This document shows, in pieces, positions 23,408 through 34,808 of a DNA stretch of 64,000 nt. The first letter of the stretch is position 1, and each line of letters opens with the position of its first letter. This DNA comes from Massilia varians (GTDB taxonomy: Bacteria > Pseudomonadota > Gammaproteobacteria > Burkholderiales > Burkholderiaceae_D). The position numbers were made by a program, and so were the translations under genes. The stretch is taken from positions 4,031,001 through 4,095,000 of the forward strand of contig NZ_AP026966.1 in the NCBI RefSeq assembly GCF_027923905.1, written 5' to 3'. The notes beneath the pieces were generated by a model that saw nothing but the letters and a program-made list of their open reading frames with translations, was not told where the DNA came from and did not search any database.

Positions 23408-25510
23408 TTACTGCGCCGCGCCCTCCACCGGATCGGCAGCCTTCATCGACAGCTTCAGGCGGCCACGCTCGTCGGTCTCGAGGACCTTCACGCGCACTTG
23501 CTGGCCTTCCTTCAGGTAGTCGGCCACGGCGTTGACGCGCTCGTTGGCGATCTGCGAGATGTGCAGCAGGCCGTCCTTGCCCGGCATGACCTGGACGATC
23601 GCGCCGAAGTCCAGCAGCTTGAGCACGGTGCCGTCGTAGGTCTTGCCCACTTCGACCGATGCGGTCAGCTCTTCGATGCGGCGCTTGGCTTCCTGGCCGG
23701 CGGCGGCATCGACCGACGCGATGGTCACGATGCCTTCGTCGGTGATGTCGATCTGGGTGCCGGTTTCCTCGGTCAGCGCGCGGATCACGGCGCCGCCCTT
23801 GCCGATCACGTCACGGATCTTTTCCGGGTTGATGCGGATGGTGATCAGGCGCGGTGCGAAGTCCGACAGTTCGGTCTTCACGCTCGGCACGGCCTTCTGC
23901 ATCTCGGCCAGGATGTGCTGGCGGGCTTCCTTGGCCTGCGCCAGCGCCACCTGCATGATTTCCTTGGTGATGCCCTGGATCTTGATGTCCATCTGCAGCG
24001 CGGTGATGCCGGCCGGGGTGCCTGCGACCTTGAAGTCCATGTCGCCCAGGTGGTCTTCGTCACCCAGGATGTCGGTCAGGACCGCGAACTTGCCGCCTTC
24101 CTTGATCAGGCCCATGGCGATGCCGGCGACGTGCGCCTTCATCGGCACGCCGGCGTCCATCAGTGCCAGGCAGCCGCCGCACACCGATGCCATCGACGAG
24201 GAACCGTTCGACTCGGTGATTTCCGAGACCAGGCGCACCGAGTAGCTGAATTCGTCCGCCGACGGCAGCGCGGCGACCAGCGCGCGCTTGGCCAGGCGGC
24301 CGTGGCCGACTTCGCGGCGCTTCGGGGTGCCCACGCGGCCGGTTTCGCCGGTGGCGAACGGAGGCATGTTGTAGTGCATCATGAAGTCGTCGGTGTACTC
24401 GCCCATCAGCGCGTCGATCTTCTGGCTGTCGCGCGCGGTGCCGAGGGTGGCCACCACCAGCGCCTGGGTTTCACCGCGGGTAAACAGGGCCGAACCGTGG
24501 GTACGCGGCAGCACGCCGGTGCGGATCGCGATCGGACGCACGGTGCGGGTGTCGCGGCCGTCGATGCGCGGCTCGCCGTTCAGGATCTGCGAGCGAACGA
24601 CCTTGGCTTCCATGTCGAACAGGATGTTGCCGACTTCGGCCGCATCGGCTTCGACGCCCTGGGTCGCCAGGCCGGCCATCACGTCGGCCGAGATCGACTT
24701 CAGCTTCTGCTGGCGCAGCGACTTTTCGCGGGTCTGGTAGGCGTCGCGGATGGCGGCGCCTGCCAGATCGTTCACGCGGGCGATCAGTTCTTCGTTCTTC
24801 GGCGCCGGGCTCCACTCGACTTCCGGCTTGCCGCCTTCGGCGACCAAGTCGTGGATCGCGTCGATGACGGCGCGCATCTGGTCATGGCCGAAGACGACCG
24901 CGCCCAGCATGACTTCTTCCGACAGCTGCTGCGCTTCCGATTCCACCATCAGCACGGCGGTTTCGGTGCCTGCAACGACCAGGTCCATCTGCGAGGTCTT
25001 GAGCTGGGTGGTGGTCGGGTTCAGGATGTACTGGCCGTTCGCGTAGCCGACGCGCGCTGCGCCGATCGGGCCGTTGAACGGGATGCCGGCGATGCACAGC
25101 GCAGCCGAGGCGCCGATCATGGCCGGGATGTCCGGATCGATCTCGGGGTTGACCGACAGGACGTGGATGATGACCTGGACTTCGTTCAGGTAGCCTTCCG
25201 GGAACAGCGGGCGGATCGGACGGTCGATCAGGCGCGAGGTCAGGGTTTCCTTTTCCGAAGGACGGCCTTCGCGCTTGAAGAAGCCGCCCGGGATCTTACC
25301 GGCTGCGTAGGTTTTCTCCATGTAGTCGACGGTCAGCGGGAAGAAGTCCTGGCCCGGCTTGGCGTCCTTCTTGGCGACCACGGTGGCCAGGATGACGGTG
25401 TCTTCGACCGACACGACGACGGCGCCGCTTGCCTGGCGCGCGATTTCACCCGTCTCCAGGGTGACCGTGTGTTGACCGTACTGGAAGGTTTTCGAAACTT
25501 TATTAAACAT
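23408..25510 (-). CDS. pnp: Polyribonucleotide nucleotidyltransferase (PNPase)
   Basis: 700 aa, full length. Two RNase PH domains separated by a helical domain, then KH (about 555-615, [26 protein letters not shown] with the GKGG loop) and S1 (about 622-690, [32 protein letters not shown]). Phosphorolytic 3'-5' exonuclease and degradosome component. The start [21 protein letters not shown] is the usual family start. It follows rpsO as in most proteobacteria. Confidence 0.98.
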   Translation of the reverse strand: MFNKVSKTFQYGQHTVTLETGEIARQASGAVVVSVEDTVILATVVAKKDAKPGQDFFPLTVDYMEKTYAAGKIPGGFFKREGRPSEKETLTSRLIDRPIRPLFPEGYLNEVQVIIHVLSVNPEIDPDIPAMIGASAALCIAGIPFNGPIGAARVGYANGQYILNPTTTQLKTSQMDLVVAGTETAVLMVESEAQQLSEEVMLGAVVFGHDQMRAVIDAIHDLVAEGGKPEVEWSPAPKNEELIARVNDLAGAAIRDAYQTREKSLRQQKLKSISADVMAGLATQGVEADAAEVGNILFDMEAKVVRSQILNGEPRIDGRDTRTVRPIAIRTGVLPRTHGSALFTRGETQALVVATLGTARDSQKIDALMGEYTDDFMMHYNMPPFATGETGRVGTPKRREVGHGRLAKRALVAALPSADEFSYSVRLVSEITESNGSSSMASVCGGCLALMDAGVPMKAHVAGIAMGLIKEGGKFAVLTDILGDEDHLGDMDFKVAGTPAGITALQMDIKIQGITKEIMQVALAQAKEARQHILAEMQKAVPSVKTELSDFAPRLITIRINPEKIRDVIGKGGAVIRALTEETGTQIDITDEGIVTIASVDAAAGQEAKRRIEELTASVEVGKTYDGTVLKLLDFGAIVQVMPGKDGLLHISQIANERVNAVADYLKEGQQVRVKVLETDERGRLKLSMKAADPVEGAAQ

Positions 25511-25615
25511 GGGTAATCCCTTTCTATTTGCCGACAGATTTTCAGGAGCTGTCGTTCACCTCACCACGGGTGGGATAAATCTCCCGCCATTGCTACAACA
25601 ACAAAAAAGCTAAAA

Positions 25616-25652
25616 CAAAAAATGCCCGCGACAGGTATCTGGCGCAGGCATT
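25616..25652 (-). terminator. Terminator/attenuator between rpsO and pnp
   Basis: On the minus strand AATGCC...GGCATT, with an inner CGC-rich stem, is followed by TTTTTTG. In enterobacteria the rpsO-pnp gap holds a partial terminator plus a structured pnp leader processed by RNase III; the 169-base gap here could do the same, but I cannot show it. Confidence 0.75.
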
Positions 25653-25679
25653 TCGTGACTAAATCGTCTTGACCAACGA

Positions 25680-25949
25680 TTACTTACGCAGGCCGAGCTT
25701 GGCGATCAGGTCGCGATAACGGTTTGCGTCTTTGCGCTTCAGGTAAGCCAGCAGGCTCTTACGACGGTTGACCATCATGATCAGGCCACGACGCGAGTGG
25801 TGATCTTTCTGGTGAGCCTTGAAGTGGCCGTTCAGCTCGTTGATGCGTGCGGTCAGCAGTGCGACCTGGACTTCCGGCGAACCGGTATCGTTCTGGCCAC
25901 GTGCGTTGTCCGCGATGATCGCGGCTTTGTTGATGTTTTCTACGGTCAT
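25680..25949 (-). CDS. rpsO: 30S ribosomal protein S15
   Basis: 89 aa, exact family length. Conserved blocks: [47 protein letters not shown] and [13 protein letters not shown]. The start at 25949 ([11 protein letters not shown]) has AAAGGTAACATC upstream; the longer frame is spurious. S15 binds the central domain of 16S rRNA and often autoregulates. Confidence 0.98.
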   Translation of the reverse strand: MTVENINKAAIIADNARGQNDTGSPEVQVALLTARINELNGHFKAHQKDHHSRRGLIMMVNRRKSLLAYLKRKDANRYRDLIAKLGLRK

Positions 25950-26121
25950 GATGTTACCTTTCACATGCGGTGCATGAGTCGAAACCCAGCGCACCGTGAT
26001 TGACGAATCGCCTGCCCAAAACGGACAGACCCGCCAGTATAGGGGAAAACGTGGCGTGGGGCCACTGTTTGCATCGTCTGACAGGCGGATTTTGCGGTTA
26101 TTGGCGCGTTTGGAGGGCCAA

Positions 26122-26625
26122 ATGATGAACAAATTAATCAGATTTACAACATTCGTGGCGTTCGTCCTGCTCGGCGGCTGCGCCGGCCTGCTGCGCGAGG
26201 CGCCCAGCATCGGCGACCCGGAAGACCTGGTGCAAAAAAAGATGGGGCCGCCCACCAGCATCTACGGCGCCGGCAACGACCGCATCTTCGAATACGCGAC
26301 CGGGCCGATGGGCCAGTTCACCTGGATGGCGCGCATCGGCGCGGACGGGCGGCTGGTGTCCTACGAGCAGGTGCTGACCGGGGAGAAGTTCGCGACCATC
26401 AAGGTGGACGAGGCCACCAAGGAAGAGGTGCTGCGCACGCTCGGGCGGCCGGCCGAGAAATCCACCGTGGCGATGAAGGGCTACGAGGTGTGGTCGTACC
26501 GCTACAAGGAGGCGGGCGTGTGGAATTCCATGATGAACGTGCACTTCGACCGGGACGGCATCGTGCGGCAGATGCTCAATGGCCCCGATCCGATGTACGA
26601 GCCGCGCGACCGGAACGGGTGGTGA
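26122..26625 (+). CDS. Lipoprotein, SmpA/OmlA-like
   Basis: 167 aa. The start is behind GGAGG (26112-26116). Lipoprotein signal [22 protein letters not shown] with lipobox LGGC. The mature part has two BamE-like halves ([28 protein letters not shown] and [33 protein letters not shown]), the pattern of a tandem SmpA/OmlA fold. Role unknown; probably outer-membrane associated. Single gene, convergent with leuA. Confidence 0.8.
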   Translation: MMNKLIRFTTFVAFVLLGGCAGLLREAPSIGDPEDLVQKKMGPPTSIYGAGNDRIFEYATGPMGQFTWMARIGADGRLVSYEQVLTGEKFATIKVDEATKEEVLRTLGRPAEKSTVAMKGYEVWSYRYKEAGVWNSMMNVHFDRDGIVRQMLNGPDPMYEPRDRNGW

Positions 26626-26654
26626 AGCCGGCCCCGGCAAGAGCGGGACCGGCT
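26626..26654. terminator. Hairpin between the lipoprotein gene and leuA
   Basis: AGCCGG-C-CCCG, loop GCAAGAG, CGGG-A-CCGGCT: an interrupted 10-bp GC stem between convergent genes. There is no T run on either side, so it may only stabilise 3' ends. Confidence 0.4.
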
Positions 26655-26665
26655 CGGTCGAGCGC

Positions 26666-28222
26666 TTACACGCCCTGCGGATTGACGCGCTCGACCTTCG
26701 AGTGCAGCTTGTTCAGCCCCGCCAGGTAGGCCTTGGCCGAGGCCACGATGATGTCCGGATCCGCGCCCACCCCGTTGACGATGCGCCCCGAGTGCGACAG
26801 GCGGATGGTGACCTCGCCCTGCGATTGCGGGCCGTTGCTGATCGCATTGATCGAAAACAGCACCTGCTCGGCCCCGCTCTTCACCACGCTCTCGATCGCC
26901 GTGATCACGGCGTCGACCGGCCCGTCGCCCGAGGATTCGGCCGACACTTCCTTGCCGTCCACCGCGAACACGATCTTCGCATGCGGCAGCGCGCCGGTCT
27001 CGGAGCGCTGCGCCAGCGACACCAGGCGGTAGGTCTCGCCGGCCTGCTCATGGTCCGCGCTCGACACCAGCGCCATGATGTCCTCATCGAAGATTTCGGC
27101 CTTGCGGTCGGCCAGCTCCTTGAAGCGCGCAAACGCGGCGTTCACTTCCTGCTCCGATTCCAGCTCGATGCCCAGCTCCTGCAGGCGCGCCTTGAAGGCG
27201 TTGCGGCCCGAGAGCTTGCCCAGCACGATCTTGTTGGTGGTCCAGCCCACGTCTTCGGCGCGCATGATCTCGTAGGTCTCGCGCGCCTTCAGGATGCCGT
27301 CCTGGTGGATGCCCGAGGCATGGGCAAACGCGTTCGCGCCCACCACCGCCTTGTTCGGCTGCACCGCGAAGCCGGTGATCTGCGACACCATTTTCGAGGC
27401 CGGGACGATCTGCGTGGTGTCGATGCCGACCGCCAGGTTGAAGTAGTCATGGCGGGTGCGCAGCGCCATCACGACTTCTTCCAGCGAGGTGTTCCCTGCC
27501 CGCTCGCCCAGGCCGTTGATGGTGCATTCGATCTGGCGCGCGCCGCCGATGGCGACGCCGGCCAGCGAGTTGGCCACGGCCAGGCCCAGGTCGTTATGGC
27601 AGTGCACCGACCAGATCGCCTTGTCCGAATTGGGCACGCGTTCGCGCAGGCGGCGGATGCGCTCGCCGAACTGCTCCGGCACCGCATAGCCGACCGTGTC
27701 GGGGAAGTTGATGGTGGTGGCGCCTTCGGCAATCACCGCCTCCAGCACGCGGCACAGGAATTCCTCGTCCGAACGGCTGCCGTCCTCGGGCGAGAACTCG
27801 ATGTCGTCGGTATGGTGGCGGGCGTAGCGGATCGCCAGTTTCGCCTGCTCCAGCACCTGCTCGGGCTCCATGCGCAGCTTCATCTGCATGTGCAGGGGCG
27901 AGGTGGCGATGAAGGTGTGGATGCGCTTGCGCGCGGCAGGGGCCAGCGCCTCGGCGGCGCGGGCGATGTCGCGGTCGTTGGCGCGCGACAGCGAGCAGAT
28001 GGTCGATTCGCGCACCGCGCCTGAAATGGCGCGGATGGCTTCGAAGTCGCCGGGCGAGGCGGCGGCGAAGCCGGCTTCGATGACGTCCACCCGCAGGCGC
28101 TCCAGCTGGCGCGCGATGCGCACCTTCTCGTCGCGGGTCATGGAGGCGCCGGGCGATTGCTCGCCGTCGCGCAGGGTGGTGTCGAAGATGATGAGGCGGT
28201 TCTGGTCAGGCAAGGCAGACAT
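26666..28222 (-). CDS. leuA: 2-isopropylmalate synthase
   Basis: 518 aa. First step of leucine synthesis: acetyl-CoA plus 2-ketoisovalerate. HMGL-like TIM barrel with [18 protein letters not shown] at the N-terminus, the metal ligands in [19 protein letters not shown], and [18 protein letters not shown]. The C-terminal LeuA allosteric (leucine feedback) domain covers about 395-515. Start set at 28222 (MSALPDQN), with GGAG seven bases upstream; the ATG four codons earlier has no ribosome binding site. leuA and pssA near ilvBNC form the usual beta-proteobacterial cluster. Confidence 0.97.
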   Translation of the reverse strand: MSALPDQNRLIIFDTTLRDGEQSPGASMTRDEKVRIARQLERLRVDVIEAGFAAASPGDFEAIRAISGAVRESTICSLSRANDRDIARAAEALAPAARKRIHTFIATSPLHMQMKLRMEPEQVLEQAKLAIRYARHHTDDIEFSPEDGSRSDEEFLCRVLEAVIAEGATTINFPDTVGYAVPEQFGERIRRLRERVPNSDKAIWSVHCHNDLGLAVANSLAGVAIGGARQIECTINGLGERAGNTSLEEVVMALRTRHDYFNLAVGIDTTQIVPASKMVSQITGFAVQPNKAVVGANAFAHASGIHQDGILKARETYEIMRAEDVGWTTNKIVLGKLSGRNAFKARLQELGIELESEQEVNAAFARFKELADRKAEIFDEDIMALVSSADHEQAGETYRLVSLAQRSETGALPHAKIVFAVDGKEVSAESSGDGPVDAVITAIESVVKSGAEQVLFSINAISNGPQSQGEVTIRLSHSGRIVNGVGADPDIIVASAKAYLAGLNKLHSKVERVNPQGV

Positions 28223-28282
28223 TCTGGGCTCCATTCGCTAATCAAAATCAGCGGGCGCCCTGCCCCGACCCGAAGGTCCGCG

Positions 28283-29149
28283 CTAGCGGCGCACGCCGTC
28301 GTCCGGCTCGTCGTCGAGCGGGATGATGCTCACCGGCTTGCCCCTGGCTGCGCGCCAGGCGAACACGGCATACCCCGACAAGCCGTAAATCACAAAAATC
28401 GGCCACAGGACTTTCGGTGGGTCGATCGCCAGCAGCGCCAAGGCCAGGGCAATCAGGAACACCACGATGAACGGCACCGACTTGCGGAAGTTCACGTCCT
28501 TGAAGCTGTAAAACGGTACGTTCGACACCATCGTCAGGCCAGCGAACACCGCCAGGCCCCAGCTCACCCAGTCCACCTGGCGCGAGCTGACGTTGATGTC
28601 CGGGTCGGTCATCATCATGATGAAGCCGACGATCAGCGCCGCCGCTGCCGGACTCGGCAGACCCTGGAAGAAGCGCTTGTCCACCACCTGGATGTTGGTG
28701 TTGAAGCGCGCCAGGCGCAGCGCGGCTCCGGCGCAATAGATGAAGGCCGCGATCCAGCCCAGCTTGCCGAGGCCGCGCAGCGACCATTCATAGATCACCA
28801 GCGCCGGCGCCGCCCCGAAGGACACCATGTCCGACAGCGAGTCGTACTGCGCGCCGAACTCGGACTGGGTGTTGGTCAGGCGCGCGATGCGCCCATCCAG
28901 CCCGTCCAGCACCATGGCGATGAACACCGCCCAGCAGGCGTGCTCGAAGCGCTGGTTCATCGCCATGACGATCGCATAGAAGCCGCAGAACAGCGCGCCG
29001 GTCGTGAACGCGTTCGGCAGCAGGTAGATGCCGCGGCCGCGCTCGCCCTGGACACGGTCTTCCGCCCTGCGCCCGAAGCGTTTCAAGCGGGAAAATCGTG
29101 GCGCCTTGGGCGCGGCTCCAGGTACTCGGCGTCGTGGGAAATTGGGCAT
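28283..29149 (-). CDS. pssA: CDP-diacylglycerol--serine O-phosphatidyltransferase
   Basis: 288 aa membrane enzyme making phosphatidylserine. The CDP-alcohol phosphotransferase motif D-G-x2-A-R-x8-G-x3-D-x3-D is complete: DGLDGRIAR...EFGAQYDSLSD. About seven hydrophobic segments; the Arg-rich N-terminus (RRRVPGAAPK...KRFGRR) is cytoplasmic. The companion decarboxylase gene psd, often beside pssA, is not in the window; a SIMPL-domain gene occupies the upstream side instead. Confidence 0.95.
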   Translation of the reverse strand: MPNFPRRRVPGAAPKAPRFSRLKRFGRRAEDRVQGERGRGIYLLPNAFTTGALFCGFYAIVMAMNQRFEHACWAVFIAMVLDGLDGRIARLTNTQSEFGAQYDSLSDMVSFGAAPALVIYEWSLRGLGKLGWIAAFIYCAGAALRLARFNTNIQVVDKRFFQGLPSPAAAALIVGFIMMMTDPDINVSSRQVDWVSWGLAVFAGLTMVSNVPFYSFKDVNFRKSVPFIVVFLIALALALLAIDPPKVLWPIFVIYGLSGYAVFAWRAARGKPVSIIPLDDEPDDGVRR

Positions 29150-29160
29150 AGTGGTCCGTC

Positions 29161-29187
29161 AAAAAATAATGCTGTTGTCAGCATTAT
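29161..29187 (-). terminator. Terminator between the SIMPL gene and pssA
   Basis: Minus strand: TAATGCTG, loop ACAA, CAGCATTA, then TTTTTT. It falls 12 bases before the pssA start, so pssA needs read-through or a promoter overlapping the hairpin (TATAAT lies in its 5' arm). Confidence 0.75.
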
Positions 29188-29234
29188 AAAGGCGTGAACC
29201 TCTGCTTAGCGAATGATCACTGTTGTGCGAGCAT

Positions 29235-30005
29235 TCACTTAAAGCGAATCTTTCCCACAAGACGCATCTGCAGCGTGGTTTCTCCCGGTTCAAAGCTCGG
29301 TTCCGGCATCTGGTCGGCCGCTTCCTTCATGGCGCTGGCCCGCATCATCATCGGCGCCGCCGCCGCCCGGCCATCGCCCGCATAGTTGCCCGAGCCCTCG
29401 AAATCGACAGTGTCGAGCACGGCCTCGGCCGGCTTGCGGCCCATCGCACCCGCGATCGAGGCGATGCGTTCGTTCAGGTTGCGGTACGTGGCGGCAATGC
29501 GCTGGTCATCGAGGCGCTTTTCCAGTTCCGGGCTGAGTCCGAAGCTCACGTTGTTGATCTGCAGAACTTTCTGGGCTGCGGCGGCGGTCTTCGGCAACTC
29601 TGCCAGGTTGGTGGTCTTCACCTCCAGGTACTGGCCGACCCGCCAGGCGACCGGCACCGGTTTCACCGGCGTGCGCGCTGCCGGTTGCGGCATCGGCGGC
29701 ACTTCCGGGTACACCGGGTAGGTGTAGTAGCCCATCGTCTTCAGCTCGGCCTTCGGATCGGCGCGGCGCACGATCTCGGTTCCCTCCTTCATCTTGCGGT
29801 TCACGCGTGCCGCGGCGGCATTCTTGTCCTTGTCATGCTCTTCAACGGCGAAGATGACGGTCGCCTGGTCGTTGACATGCTTGACCTCGCCGAAGGCCGG
29901 GACCACGACCAGCGTGCCGGCCGTGGACGGGGCAGTCTGGGCCTGCGCCTGGGTGTGGAAAGCCAGTACCAGGGCGGCGGCGACGAGTGATTTTGAAAGT
30001 TTCAT
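29235..30005 (-). CDS. SIMPL domain (DUF541) periplasmic protein
   Basis: 256 aa with a signal peptide (MKLSKSLVAAALVLAFHTQAQAQ). SIMPL pattern: VPAFGEVKHVNDQATVIFAVEEHDKDKNAAAARVNRKMKEGTEI at the start and a Tyr/Pro-rich insertion near 95-125 (YYTYPVYPEVPPMPQP). E. coli YggE is the model, with effects on oxidative stress, but the molecular activity is unknown. GGAGAA precedes the start. Confidence 0.82.
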   Translation of the reverse strand: MKLSKSLVAAALVLAFHTQAQAQTAPSTAGTLVVVPAFGEVKHVNDQATVIFAVEEHDKDKNAAAARVNRKMKEGTEIVRRADPKAELKTMGYYTYPVYPEVPPMPQPAARTPVKPVPVAWRVGQYLEVKTTNLAELPKTAAAAQKVLQINNVSFGLSPELEKRLDDQRIAATYRNLNERIASIAGAMGRKPAEAVLDTVDFEGSGNYAGDGRAAAAPMMMRASAMKEAADQMPEPSFEPGETTLQMRLVGKIRFK

Positions 30006-30116
30006 TGTTGTTCTCCAGTACAGTAAATAATGACAGATGTCCGTGTCATTTATACGATACCGGGTTCACAACGTCCTTCGTAGTTTTGTAATGAACCGTT
30101 GCAAGTGTCTTTAATT

Positions 30117-30224
30117 GTAGGGTTGGACGGCTTCGCCGTCCGCGCGTTCAAATCCAGTGTGCCGACACGAGCGTGTGAGTCATCTGAAGTTTGAACGCGC
30201 GGGCGGGAGACCCGCCCACCCTAC
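30117..30224. repeat. REP/BIME-like palindromic element, copy B
   Basis: Left unit GTAGGGTTGGACGG, cttcg loop, CCGTCCGCGCGTTCAA; right unit TTGAACGCGCGGGCGG...CCGCCCACCCTAC, with the hairpin changed to GGGCGG/CCGCCC by compensating bases. It ends four bases before the ilvC stop codon complement, so it follows ilvC directly and may act as its 3' end. Confidence 0.85.
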
Positions 30225-30227
30225 GGA

Positions 30228-31304
<1,077 letters not shown>

Positions 31305-31796
31305 TCAGACTTTGAGGATGCGCTCGCCCCGGCCGATGCCCGAGCCGCCGGTGCGGACGGTTTCCAGGATCGAGGCGCGGTCGATGGCGTCGATAAAGGC
31401 GTCGAGCTTGCTCTTGGCGCCGGTCAGTTCGATCGTGTAGGTCTTCTCGGTCACGTCGATGATCCGGCCGCGGAAGATGTCGGCGGTGCGCTTCATTTCT
31501 TCGCGCTCCTTGCCGACCGCGCGCACCTTGATGAGCATGAGTTCGCGCTCGATGTGCTGGCCTTCGGTCAGGTCGACCACCTTCACCACTTCGATCAGGC
31601 GGTTCAGGTGCTTGGTGATCTGCTCGATGATGTCGTCCGAGCCGCTGGTGACGATGGTCATGCGCGACAGGGTCGCATCTTCGGTCGGCGCCACGGTCAG
31701 GGTTTCGATGTTGTAGCCGCGCGCCGAGAACAGCCCGACCACGCGCGACAGCGCGCCGGCTTCGTTCTCGAGAAGGACGGAAATGATGTGTCGCAT
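31305..31796 (-). CDS. ilvN: Acetolactate synthase regulatory (small) subunit
   Basis: 163 aa. N-terminal ACT domain (RHIISVLLENEAGALSRVVGLFSARGYNIETLTVAPTED) that binds valine for feedback control, and the C-terminal small-subunit domain. The IlvH-type length suits a class III/I AHAS partner. Starts within the ilvB stop (TAATG). Confidence 0.96.
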   Translation of the reverse strand: MRHIISVLLENEAGALSRVVGLFSARGYNIETLTVAPTEDATLSRMTIVTSGSDDIIEQITKHLNRLIEVVKVVDLTEGQHIERELMLIKVRAVGKEREEMKRTADIFRGRIIDVTEKTYTIELTGAKSKLDAFIDAIDRASILETVRTGGSGIGRGERILKV

Positions 31797-33538
31797 TACA
31801 GGTCCTCCGAGCCGAGCAGCATTTCGTTCAGGCCCTTGCCGGCCTTGACCATCGGCCAGACGTTCTCGCTCCGGTCGGTGATGAAGTTCATGAACACCAA
31901 GCGGTCCTTCATGGCGAAGGCCTCAACCAGCGAAGCCTCGACGTCGCCCGGCTTCTCGATGCGCATGCCGACGTGGCCGTAGGCTTCGGCCAGGCGCTCG
32001 AAGTCGGGCAGCGAATCCATGTAGGACTCGGAATAGCGCGAACCGTAGTCGATCTCCTGCCACTGGCGCACCATCCCGAGGAAGCGGTTGTTCAGCAGGA
32101 TGATCTTCGGGGTCAGGTGGTACTGCTTGCAGGTGGCGAGCTCCTGGATGCACATCTGGATCGAGCCCTCGCCGGTGACGCAGGCCACGGTCGCGTCGGG
32201 GTTCGCCATCTGCACGCCCATCGCGTACGGCAGGCCCACGCCCATGGTGCCCAGGCCGCCCGAGTTGATCCAGCGGCGCGGCTTGTCGAAGCCGTAGTAC
32301 TGGGCGGCCCACATCTGGTGCTGGCCGACGTCGGAGGTGATGAAGGCGTCGCCCCCCGTCACCTTGTGCAGGGTCTCGATGACCGATTGCGGCTTGATCA
32401 GCTCATCGGAGGGCGCGTAGGCCAGGCATTCGCGGCCGCGCCATTCGGCGATCTGCTTCCACCAAGCCTGCAGCGCATGGGTATTGGTCTGGCTGGTAGA
32501 CGCCTCGAGCTGCGACAGCAGTTCGACCAGCACGTCCTTGACGTTGCCGACGATCGGGATGTCGACCTTGACGCGCTTCGAGATCGACGAGGGGTCGATG
32601 TCGATGTGGATGATCTTGCGCGGGTGGCTGGCGAAGTGCTTCGGATTGCCGATCACGCGGTCATCAAAACGCGCACCGATCGCGATCAGGACGTCGCAAT
32701 GCTGCATCGCCATGTTGGCTTCATAGGTGCCGTGCATGCCCGGCATGCCGACGAAATGCGGGCTCGAGGAGCGCGAGGCGCCCAGGCCCATCAGCGTATT
32801 GGTGACCGGAAAGCCGGTCTTGTCGACCAGGCGGTTCAGTTCGTTCGATGCATTGGCCAGGATGACGCCGCCGCCCGCATAGATCATCGGGCGCTCGGCG
32901 CTGGCAAGCAGCTGGACGGCCTTGCGGATCTGGCCGGCGTGGCCCTTGTCCACCGGCTTGTACGAGCGCATCTCGATGTCGCGGGGATACTCGAAGCCGC
33001 ACTTGTGCATCGTGATGTCCTTCGGGATATCGACCAGCACAGGGCCGGGACGGCCGGTGCGGGCGATGTAGAAGGCTTTCTTGATGGTCGATGCCAGTTC
33101 GCGGACGTCCTTGACCAGGAAGTTGTGCTTGACGACCGGGCGGGTGATGCCGACGGTGTCGCATTCCTGGAAGGCATCCTGGCCGATCGCATTGCTCGGC
33201 ACCTGGCCGGAAATGACGACCATCGGGATCGAGTCCATATAGGCCGTGGACAGGCCGGTGACGGCATTGGTCACGCCCGGACCGGAGGTCACGAGGGCGA
33301 CGCCGACGGTGTTGGAGCTGCGCGAATAGGCGTCTGCGGCGTGGACCGCGGCCTGTTCGTGGCGGACCAGGACGTGCTGGAACTTGTCCTGCTTGAAGAT
33401 GGCGTCGTAGATGTAGAGGACTGCCCCGCCGGGATAACCGAAGACGTGCTTGACGCCCTCTTCCGCGAGACAACGCACCACGATTTCAGCGCCCGTGATC
33501 GAGGCTGACGACCCGGAGGCCAATGTTTCGTTACTCAT
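31796..33538 (-). CDS. ilvB: Acetolactate synthase catalytic (large) subunit
   Basis: 580 aa. ThDP enzyme: the catalytic Glu is in LVRHEQAAVHAADAY, the FAD-linked middle domain has ALIAIGARFDDRVIG-type wording (CDVLIAIGARFDDRVIGNP), and ThDP binding is in the C-terminal GEGSIQMCIQELAT...ILLNNRFLGMVRQW. Start at 33538 (MSNETLASG), with AAAGGA six bases upstream; the ATG two codons earlier abuts that site. The 407-base region upstream contains the promoter and a long leader. Confidence 0.97.
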   Translation of the reverse strand: MSNETLASGSSASITGAEIVVRCLAEEGVKHVFGYPGGAVLYIYDAIFKQDKFQHVLVRHEQAAVHAADAYSRSSNTVGVALVTSGPGVTNAVTGLSTAYMDSIPMVVISGQVPSNAIGQDAFQECDTVGITRPVVKHNFLVKDVRELASTIKKAFYIARTGRPGPVLVDIPKDITMHKCGFEYPRDIEMRSYKPVDKGHAGQIRKAVQLLASAERPMIYAGGGVILANASNELNRLVDKTGFPVTNTLMGLGASRSSSPHFVGMPGMHGTYEANMAMQHCDVLIAIGARFDDRVIGNPKHFASHPRKIIHIDIDPSSISKRVKVDIPIVGNVKDVLVELLSQLEASTSQTNTHALQAWWKQIAEWRGRECLAYAPSDELIKPQSVIETLHKVTGGDAFITSDVGQHQMWAAQYYGFDKPRRWINSGGLGTMGVGLPYAMGVQMANPDATVACVTGEGSIQMCIQELATCKQYHLTPKIILLNNRFLGMVRQWQEIDYGSRYSESYMDSLPDFERLAEAYGHVGMRIEKPGDVEASLVEAFAMKDRLVFMNFITDRSENVWPMVKAGKGLNEMLLGSEDL

Positions 33539-33945
33539 GTACATTCCTTTCAAGACCCAATGGGAGTTTGATCGGATGCCCGTTCCTAACGAAATGCGAA
33601 GTGCGCGACGACCCTCAATGCTTCCCTTCTCTCTGCGGTCGCGGCTGTGGTTCGGGACGCCAATAGGGTCCTTACGCACGGGCGCTGGGCGCAACTCGTT
33701 CGGCTTGAGTGTCTGTAGCGTTTATACGCATCTCTCGCGCTTGTGGCGCGGGTCGGAGCAAACTGCCTACAAATGAAAGCGCGTCGATCCGGAGATGGCG
33801 TGTGGGCCGTCACCGGATGACCGGAGAGCTTCGGGGGTGCAAAGCGTGCAAACACATTACTGCGTTGCACCATTTTGGTCAAGCCAAAATGCTGATTATT
33901 TTTGCTCGACCGGAACAGCGCACCGGGATGGTGCGCTGCACGGTG
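33539..33945 (-). other. Non-coding region upstream of ilvB
   Basis: 407 bases with no convincing gene. The one open frame (33586-33882, 98 aa) is Arg/Ala/Ser-rich with no ribosome binding site. No Ile/Val/Leu-rich leader peptide with a terminator is visible, so classical attenuation is not supported. A perfect AT-rich hairpin (CATTTTGG-TCAAG-CCAAAATG, 33871-33891) lies just past the permease stop. A TTGACC (minus strand) inside it, with a weak TAATGT 17 bases on, is a possible ilvB promoter, implying a leader of about 300 bases. Confidence 0.5.
33866..33882. promoter_or_regulatory. NtrC-box-like site (weak)
   Basis: TGCACCATTTTGGTCAA matches the NtrC consensus TGCACC-A-N3-TGGTGCA at 12 of 14 fixed positions. 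No sigma-54 -24/-12 element was found for either neighbour, so function is doubtful. Confidence 0.25.
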
Positions 33946-34797
33946 CTAGCGCTGCATGCCCCAGCGGCGGACAGTGATCCGTTCGAGGGTCTGGAACACC
34001 AGGTGCTCTACCGCCAGCCCGATGAGGATCACGGCGGCCAGGCCGGCGAACACCTTGTCGGTGAAGAGTTCGTTGCGGCTCTGGAAGATATACCAGCCCA
34101 ATCCGCCCTGCCCCGAGGTGCTGCCGAATACCAGCTCGGCGGCGATCAGGGTGCGCCAGGCAAAGGCCCAGCCGATCTTCAGGCCCGACAGGATCGCCGG
34201 CAGCGCCGCCGGAATCAGGATCTGCAGCACCATGCGCAAGCCGCCGAGGCCGTAGTTGCGGCCGGCCATGCGCAGCGTGTCCGGCACCGAGCGGAAACCC
34301 GCGGTGGCGCTCAGGGTCAGCGGCCACAGCACCGAATGCACCAGCACCATCAAGAGGCTGCCCTCGCCCAGGCCAAACCACAGCAGCGCCAGCGGCAGCA
34401 GCGCAATCGCCGGCAAGGGGTTGAACATCGAGGCCAGGGTATCGATCAGCTCGCGCCCGGGCTTGCTCGACACCGCGAGCCAGGTCAGCAGGAAGGCGCC
34501 GAACACGCCCAGCGCGAAGCCCTGGCTCAGCACCTGCAGCGAGACGCGCACGTAGCCCCACAGTTCGCCAGAAGCCAGGCCCTCCGCGAAGGCCTGGCCG
34601 GTCTGGATGGCGCCGGGCAGCAGCAGGTCGTTGCCGAACCAGCGCGCCAGCGCTTCCCAGATGAGGGCGACGGCCAGCAGCATGCCGAGTTTGCGCAGCC
34701 AGCCGAGATCTGGCAGCGGAAGTTTTACCGTTTGGTCAAAAATCGGCGCCGGCCTCGCTTCCAGCACGTATTCGGGTCGAACCGGCGGATTAACCAT
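33946..34797 (-). CDS. ABC transporter permease, taurine/sulfonate/nitrate type
   Basis: 283 aa, six transmembrane helices, usual for TauC/SsuC. The EAA loop reads RMAGRNYGLGGLRMVLQILIPAALPAILSGLKIGWAFAW, matching the family pattern for contact with the ATPase. Start at 34797 with GGAGG six bases upstream; the longer frame is artefactual. Last gene of the operon, 41 bases after the ATPase, with a REP unit in between. Confidence 0.92.
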   Translation of the reverse strand: MVNPPVRPEYVLEARPAPIFDQTVKLPLPDLGWLRKLGMLLAVALIWEALARWFGNDLLLPGAIQTGQAFAEGLASGELWGYVRVSLQVLSQGFALGVFGAFLLTWLAVSSKPGRELIDTLASMFNPLPAIALLPLALLWFGLGEGSLLMVLVHSVLWPLTLSATAGFRSVPDTLRMAGRNYGLGGLRMVLQILIPAALPAILSGLKIGWAFAWRTLIAAELVFGSTSGQGGLGWYIFQSRNELFTDKVFAGLAAVILIGLAVEHLVFQTLERITVRRWGMQR

Positions 34798-34808
34798 AAA
34801 AGACCTCC

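Noticed and set aside
33586..33882. 98-codon open frame upstream of ilvB as a leader peptide or small gene
   Set aside because: Arg/Ala/Ser-rich with no ribosome binding site and no run of Ile, Val or Leu codons.
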